10,694 bases of DNA, from assembly GCA_946480525.1 (NCBI GenBank), contig CAMLLA010000111.1, positions 1 through 10,694 on the forward strand, written 5' to 3'. The position numbers were made by a program, and so were the translations under genes. The stretch is from an uncultured Asticcacaulis sp. (GTDB lineage: Bacteria > Pseudomonadota > Alphaproteobacteria > Caulobacterales > Caulobacteraceae). The notes under the pieces were generated by a model, which was given only the letters and a program-made list of their open reading frames with translations, was not told where the DNA came from and searched no databases. Of this stretch, positions 7,529 to 10,694 are shown one piece after another; position 1 is the first letter of the stretch; the number at the start of each line of letters is the position of its first letter.

Positions 7529-8124
7529 GATCCGGTTTCCAGCATGGCAGGCTTCGTTTCGGTTCGGGCGGGACCCAGCAGGGTTTTGAGGTGGTCCAAT
7601 GCCCGGCGGATATGGCTCTTCACCGTTCCCAGCGGTATCTTGAGCTCGTCGGCGATGTCCTGATGCGACAGGTCGCCTGAGAAGTTGAGCGTCACACACA
7701 GACGCTCGACGGGCTTGAGCCGGCCCAGCGCCGCGTCGAGATTGTGCGCGCGAAAGTCGCCGTCGAGACCGGCGTCGTTAGGCGCCGACCCGGTCTCATA
7801 GGCGCTCATGTCCTCCGTGAGGACATAGCGGGTATCCTTGCGGACCTTCTTCAGATAACGCCGCGAAGCGATCTTCTTCAGCCAGGCTGTGAACGGGCCG
7901 TCGAACCGGTACTCTCCCAAATGCTCATAGGCGGTCATCAGGGCTTCCTGGGCCATGTCGTCGGCGTCCGACGCCTGCGCGCCCATGCGCCGCAGATGCG
8001 TCCGCAACACCGATCCGTGCCGCCGGACAAGCTCGGCGAAGGCCTCGCGCACGCCGGTCCTCGCCAGGCGCACGAGGTCGACGTCGGATTGCCGCGTCAT
8101 TTCTGATGTGTCTGAGAAAGCCAT
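7525..8124 (-). CDS. ECF-type RNA polymerase sigma factor (sigma-70 family)
   Basis: 199 residues with the two conserved ECF regions and nothing else. Region 2 is at about 14-95: LARTGVREAFAELVRRHG, then DADDMAQEALMTAYEHL, which contacts core polymerase and the -10, then FTAWLKKIASRR. Region 4 is at about 130-180: LKPVERLCVTLNFSGDLSH, then the helix-turn-helix DIADELKIPLGTVKSHIRRAL that reads the -35. It lacks region 3 and any C-terminal extension. Starts at 8124 and at 8100 (Met9) are both possible; neither has a clear Shine-Dalgarno. I kept the longer one, which is still 30 bases after the DUF6249 gene and before the coupled two-TM gene. This suggests one operon of three genes whose sigma activity is set by membrane partners. 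No GGAAC-type ECF promoter could be recognised ahead of the operon, so autoregulation is not shown. Confidence 0.93.
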   Translation of the reverse strand: MAFSDTSEMTRQSDVDLVRLARTGVREAFAELVRRHGSVLRTHLRRMGAQASDADDMAQEALMTAYEHLGEYRFDGPFTAWLKKIASRRYLKKVRKDTRYVLTEDMSAYETGSAPNDAGLDGDFRAHNLDAALGRLKPVERLCVTLNFSGDLSHQDIADELKIPLGTVKSHIRRALDHLKTLLGPARTETKPAMLETGS

Positions 8125-8154
8125 GGTTTTGGAGAGCCCTGGGCGTTTCCTGCT

Positions 8155-8541
8155 TTAATCCGCCTTGCGGTTCAGGCCGATGATGCCGAGAATCAGCAGG
8201 GCGACACCGATCAGACCCGGGATTGCAGCAAAGCCGGAGATATTGTGAATGCCAAAGCCGTTATCGATATAGCTGGCGACCAGCAGGCCAAGCGCTACTG
8301 CAATAAGGATTAAGCCCCCGCGGACATCATTCATAGGGTTCTTGGCTTTGGGGATCGTGCGCGACATGCTTTCAACGAATTCCGGCGGCAAAGGCTGGCC
8401 CTTTTCGATCGACATACGCAGAGTCTTTTGCAACTCGGCATTTGCGCGCGCCTTGTTGATCGACACGATAGCGACGATGGCAATCGGCGTGCCGAAGGTC
8501 ATGATGATAGCGATAATCGGAATGAGAATACCTGGTTCCAT
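8155..8541 (-). CDS. Small membrane protein, DUF6249-like
   Basis: A 128-residue protein. One membrane helix sits at the extreme N-terminus (4-27, ending IAIVAIVSINKAR). A cytosolic, charged stretch follows (ELQKTLRMSIEKGQPLPPEF), then two more helices at about 76-92 and 105-123 and a short basic tail. The pattern of a helix, then 'a-x-x-x-ELQ-x-x-x-R-x-x-IEKGQPLPPE', then a helix hairpin is what I know from DUF6249 proteins, which often lie beside ECF sigma factor genes. No biochemical function is known to me. A strong AAGGAG Shine-Dalgarno lies seven bases before the ATG at 8541. It is the first gene of the minus-strand ECF operon, 30 bases ahead of the sigma gene, and its 5' side faces the padR gene across a shared control region. 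It might sense a membrane state or assist the anti-sigma; that is inference. Confidence 0.82.
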   Translation of the reverse strand: MEPGILIPIIAIIMTFGTPIAIVAIVSINKARANAELQKTLRMSIEKGQPLPPEFVESMSRTIPKAKNPMNDVRGGLILIAVALGLLVASYIDNGFGIHNISGFAAIPGLIGVALLILGIIGLNRKAD

Positions 8542-8671
8542 ATTGGTTCTCCTTAATTCGTACGAGCCTTAGGCGGGCTCTATTGATGACAAGAGCCTCC
8601 GGACAGGAGATTCGGATGCAAGGATTCTGATTAAAGTTTCGTAATAGACAATCCCCTTGAATTCGACACAA

Positions 8672-8688
8672 TTTAGATATATCTGGAA
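8672..8688. promoter_or_regulatory. Palindromic operator-like site 1 (AGATATATCT core)
   Basis: AGATATATCT at 8675-8684 is a perfect 10-bp palindrome, flanked by TTT and GGAA. Read on the minus strand the site is TTCCAGATATATCTAAA. It matches site 2 in inverted orientation, 58 bp away. It sits about 135 bases before the DUF6249 start. A dimeric PadR repressor is the natural candidate to bind; that is inference. Confidence 0.5.
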
Positions 8689-8722
8689 CACATCGAAGCG
8701 AAAGCGATCGCATACGGTCGCA

Positions 8723-8751
8723 TTTCCAGATTCGATATATCTAGTTACACT
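8723..8751 (+). promoter_or_regulatory. Candidate padR promoter with operator-like site in its spacer
   Basis: TTTCCA (8723-8728), a 17-base spacer and TACACT (8746-8751) each match 4 of 6 bases of the sigma-70 consensus. Transcription would start near 8758, just before the AAAGG Shine-Dalgarno at 8760-8764. Site 2 (next entry) lies inside the spacer, a layout that would suit autorepression. The promoter call is weak by itself. Confidence 0.35.
8725..8743. promoter_or_regulatory. Operator-like site 2 (TTCCAGA-TTCGA-TATATCTA)
   Basis: The plus strand reads TTCCAGATTCGATATATCTA around 8724-8743, containing GATATATC at 8734-8741. It shares TTCCAGA and TATATCTA with the minus-strand reading of site 1; site 2 has about five extra bases between the two blocks. 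The two sites face each other across 8689-8723, which also holds the palindrome GCGATCGC at 8704-8711. Confidence 0.5.
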
Positions 8752-8771
8752 CTCATTAGAAAGGTATCGTT

Positions 8772-9365
8772 ATGAGAGGACATTTCTTCAGACAAGGCGG
8801 CTGTCATGGCGGCCATCACATGGGCCATCGTGACGGCTTTGGCGGCCGGGGCTTCGGCGGACGCGGCTTTTTCGGCGGCGGGCGCGGCGAAGGCTTCGGC
8901 CGTGAACGCAGTGAAGGCCGGGGGTTCGGTCATGGCGGCCTGCGCCTGGTCCTGCTCAAGCTGATCGGCGAGAAGCCCAGCCACGGCTACGAACTGATCA
9001 AGGCGATCGAGGAACGCTTCAAGGGGGGCTACAGCCCCTCGCCCGGCGTCGTCTATCCGACGTTGAGCTGGCTGGAAGACGAAGGCTATATCACCATCGC
9101 CACAGGCGATGACGGCCGCAAGCAGGCCAGCATAACCGAGGCCGGCAAGGCGTTTCTCGACGAGAAGGCCGAGGACGTAGAGCGCCTGTTCGACCGCATG
9201 AACGACGAAGCTTCCGGCCATGGCGACTACGGCTCGCTGTTCCGCGCCATGCGCAACCTCGGCGCCGCGATCAAGGTGCGCGGCATGCGACCGCTCAACC
9301 AATCCGAAATCAACGCGATCGTCGACATGATCGACGAACTCGCCAAGAAGATCGAGCGTTCGTGA
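8772..9365 (+). CDS. PadR-family transcriptional regulator with Gly/His-rich N-terminal extension
   Basis: A 197-residue protein. Residues 1-56 are a low-complexity extension rich in Gly, His, Arg and Phe, with FGGRG repeats at 23-32 and a cluster H4, C11, H12, H15, H16, H19 that could bind metal. The PadR winged helix-turn-helix follows at about 57-130, with the family signatures LLKLIGEKPSHGYELIKAIEE in two parts, SPGVVYPTLSWLEDEGYI (the wing and recognition region) and ITEAGKAFL. A C-terminal helical dimerisation region runs to the end. PadR proteins are usually dimeric repressors that bind palindromes near their own promoter; palindromic sites lie just upstream. ATG at 8772 has AAAGG seven bases before it. 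It is coupled through TGATG to a siderophore-interacting-protein domain gene, which hints at iron or another metal as the signal. The ligand is not known from sequence. Confidence 0.92.
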   Translation: MRGHFFRQGGCHGGHHMGHRDGFGGRGFGGRGFFGGGRGEGFGRERSEGRGFGHGGLRLVLLKLIGEKPSHGYELIKAIEERFKGGYSPSPGVVYPTLSWLEDEGYITIATGDDGRKQASITEAGKAFLDEKAEDVERLFDRMNDEASGHGDYGSLFRAMRNLGAAIKVRGMRPLNQSEINAIVDMIDELAKKIERS

Positions 9366-9751
9366 TGAGCGACGGGTGTAGGAGAGGCCCCGTCGCGCCA
9401 CCCCCCGCCATACCGCACCTGCTGATCGGCGACGAGGCGGCGTTACCGTCGCTGGCGTGGCGGCTTGAAACCCTGCCGCGGCATGCGACGGCGATCGTCG
9501 TTGCCGAGGTCGCAACGCCCGATGACCGCCCGGCCCTCAACGGGCCGGACGACCTCCGTATCCATTGGGTCTATCGCGACAGACCCTGGGCGACACGCGC
9601 GCTCAATGATGCATTGAAAGGCCTGTTTCTGCCGCAGAACCATTTGCAGGCCTGGATTTCCTGCGGCCGCGAACAATGCCGGCTGATCCGCGGGCAACTG
9701 ATCGACGATCACGGCGTGCAGCCACAGCATATTTTCGTCAGCGCGTTTTAA
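9365..9751 (+). CDS. Stand-alone C-terminal domain of siderophore-interacting protein (SIP family), lacking the FAD domain
   Basis: 128 residues matching only the C-terminal half of SIP-family NAD(P)H-dependent ferric-siderophore reductases. The visible signatures are HLLIGDEAALPSLAWRLETLP (18-38, the 'GDETALPA' motif), AIVVAEVATPDD, LRIHWVYRD, LNDALKGLFLP and the 'AWISCGREQCRLIRGQL' segment that normally reads 'AWVAGE...'. The FAD-binding barrel that normally fills the first 120-130 residues is absent. So is the terminal 'SGYWR' motif: the protein stops at VSAF. Free-standing it could not carry flavin, so catalysis as a reductase is doubtful. It might bind a pyridine nucleotide or act as a ligand-sensing partner of PadR. 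The start ATG at 9365 overlaps the padR stop as TGATG; a GTG at 9362 is also in frame. I see no remnant of the FAD domain upstream, so this looks like a designed short form rather than decay. It ends two bases from the convergent gene. Confidence 0.8.
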   Translation: MSDGCRRGPVAPPPAIPHLLIGDEAALPSLAWRLETLPRHATAIVVAEVATPDDRPALNGPDDLRIHWVYRDRPWATRALNDALKGLFLPQNHLQAWISCGREQCRLIRGQLIDDHGVQPQHIFVSAF

Positions 9752-9753
9752 GC

Positions 9754-10239
9754 CTACCTGGGCGACGCTTCACCCAGCAGTTGGGCAGCGCTTTGTCCCA
9801 CCGTCGGCACGACATTGCTGCTTTGAACCAGCTTCCAGACACCATTCTCACGCCGCCAGGCCTGCGCGAACCGCACGGGCACCCGACGCTCTCCCAGTAC
9901 AAACGTGTCATCGAAGATCAGCGATGCCAGGTCGCCCTCGCACACGGCCGAAACATTGCGCATGCCGTCGAACCGCGCCGCGCCCGACCACAGCTTGTGG
10001 TCAAGGTCCAGCATATGGCCGAGGGCAGCCTTGCCTTCGAAGATTTCGGATTCGTCGCTGCCATAGACATGCAGGTCGCGATCCGACGTCATGGCCAGAA
10101 CCGCGACCTTGTCATTGGCAACATAGGCCGCAAGGAAGGTCTTCGCCGTCTCGACCGGCGCCTTGCAAGGCGTGGCCGCCGTGGCGGAACAAGGCAGGAT
10201 CAGGGACAAGGCACAGATGGAAATGGCGGCGCGCAGCAT
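9754..10239 (-). CDS. Exported NTF2/SnoaL-like (DUF4440-type) protein
   Basis: 161 residues. A Sec signal peptide covers about residues 1-24 (MLRAAISICALSLILPCSATAA). The rest is one NTF2-like alpha/beta cone domain: an early helix with ETAKTFLAAYVANDKVAVLAMTS, the strand DRDLHVYGSD, a helix containing GKAALGHMLD, and strands ending in FAQAWRRENGVWKLVQSS, the typical 'wRr-dG-Wk' close of SnoaL/DUF4440 domains. Two cysteines remain in the mature part (the TPCK and VCEGD motifs) and could form a disulfide in the periplasm. NTF2-like proteins bind or isomerise small molecules, and no particular substrate can be named here. I chose ATG at 10239 because AAGGGG lies about six bases upstream and the signal peptide follows directly; the longer reading from 10275 adds a non-signal leader. 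It is likely a monocistronic gene. Confidence 0.78.
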   Translation of the reverse strand: MLRAAISICALSLILPCSATAATPCKAPVETAKTFLAAYVANDKVAVLAMTSDRDLHVYGSDESEIFEGKAALGHMLDLDHKLWSGAARFDGMRNVSAVCEGDLASLIFDDTFVLGERRVPVRFAQAWRRENGVWKLVQSSNVVPTVGQSAAQLLGEASPR

Positions 10240-10305
10240 GGCAACCCCTTTTGCTTGCACGGAGAGCGTTTGCAAAGTCTAGGGAGCGGCAGCGCCCCTG
10301 ACCAC

Positions 10306-10674
10306 TTACAGTTCGGTAATGGCCGCTTCCAGAGCCCTGCGCTCAGGACTGTTGGGTTTGAAGCCGGCGTACACGTCGCCGCCAACCTCCCAGATCGGTC
10401 GCTTGATCATCGACGGGTGTGCGACCATCAGTTTAATCGCCTTCGTTTCATCGAGATCTGTTTTTGCCTCGATGGGCAGTGCCTGGAACGTGGTCGAGCC
10501 CTTGTTTAGAACCTTTTCCCAGCCGATTGATTTCGCCCAGCTTTTCAGCTTTGCGGCCTCAATGCCCGACGTTTTATAATCATGGAAATCATAGGCGACG
10601 TTGTTGGCCTTCATGAAGTCGAAGGCCTTTTTCATGGTGTCGCAGTTGGGGATACCGTAGATATTGACCGTCAT
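10306..10674 (-). CDS. ArsC/Spx-family thiol reductase (YffB-like)
   Basis: A complete 122-residue protein of the ArsC/Spx/MgsR family. It has a thioredoxin-like start, MTVNIYGIPNCDTMKKAF, with the single catalytic cysteine at C11, and later HPSMIKRPIWEVGG with R92. It lacks the CxxC of Spx. The 'YGI-NCDT-KKA' motif is that of E. coli YffB, a glutathione-dependent thiol reductase, rather than of plasmid arsenate reductases. It is probably cytoplasmic. No ars operon genes are nearby, so a role in arsenate detoxification is not supported. The ATG at 10674 is the only start ahead of the first strand; the Shine-Dalgarno is weak (GAAAG eight bases upstream). Next gene downstream (same strand) is the NTF2-like gene, 66 bases away, and no convincing terminator separates them. 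Confidence 0.88.
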   Translation of the reverse strand: MTVNIYGIPNCDTMKKAFDFMKANNVAYDFHDYKTSGIEAAKLKSWAKSIGWEKVLNKGSTTFQALPIEAKTDLDETKAIKLMVAHPSMIKRPIWEVGGDVYAGFKPNSPERRALEAAITEL

Positions 10675-10694
10675 GTCGCATGCTTTCGCTCAAA

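Noticed and set aside
8685..8715. GGAAC at 8685-8689 as an ECF sigma -35 for padR
   Set aside because: No CGTT, CGTC or TCTGA-type -10 occurs 16-17 bases downstream, and the GGAA is part of the repeated TTCCAGA element instead.
10277..10300. Hairpin AGGG...CCCT after the ArsC-family gene
   Set aside because: The stem needs a bulge and a G-T pair and is not followed by a T run; not convincing as a terminator.
10306..10674. Calling the ArsC-family gene an arsenate reductase
   Set aside because: The NCDT-KKA motif is of the YffB/Spx type, and no arsenic resistance genes are nearby.

Overview
The window looks like chromosomal DNA from an alphaproteobacterium, most likely Caulobacterales (Caulobacter/Asticcacaulis-like). 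The grounds are high GC in the coding regions, alphaproteobacterial versions of PdxH, BamB and PanB, the YfgM-BamB pairing, and a small ECF sigma factor operon. The placement rests on reading gene content and protein style, not on a phylogeny. I see no rRNA, tRNA, CRISPR, insertion sequence or prophage genes, and no gene-free stretch longer than 300 bases.

Left part (1-3780): the 5' end of pdxH (minus, cut by the window edge) is divergent from a type-III-like DnaJ co-chaperone gene. A 230-bp spacer follows, then a large Tat-exported GH95 alpha-L-fucosidase gene (plus). That gene ends at a strong 11-bp hairpin terminator which it shares with the convergent bamB.

Middle (3799-8541): all genes are on the minus strand. 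Read in transcription order, a three-gene membrane/signalling operon comes first: a DUF6249-like small membrane protein, an ECF sigma factor, and a two-TM protein coupled to it by an ATGA overlap. Then come panB (pantothenate/CoA synthesis), a YfgM-like membrane-anchored TPR protein and the BamB lipoprotein of the outer-membrane beta-barrel assembly machine.

Right part (8542-10694): a 230-bp divergent control region carries two copies, in inverted orientation, of a TTCCAGA/TATATCTA element. It separates the ECF operon from a PadR-family regulator with an unusual Gly/His-rich N-terminus. PadR is translationally coupled (TGATG) to a stand-alone C-terminal domain of siderophore-interacting ferric reductases. 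Convergent to this pair are an exported NTF2/SnoaL-like protein and a YffB/Spx-type ArsC-family thiol reductase.

Most of the window is housekeeping. The part most worth following up is 7067-9751: a PadR plus SIP-domain pair divergent from a DUF6249-ECF sigma-two-TM operon, with shared palindromic sites between them. This could be one metal- or envelope-responsive regulatory unit, but that is inference.
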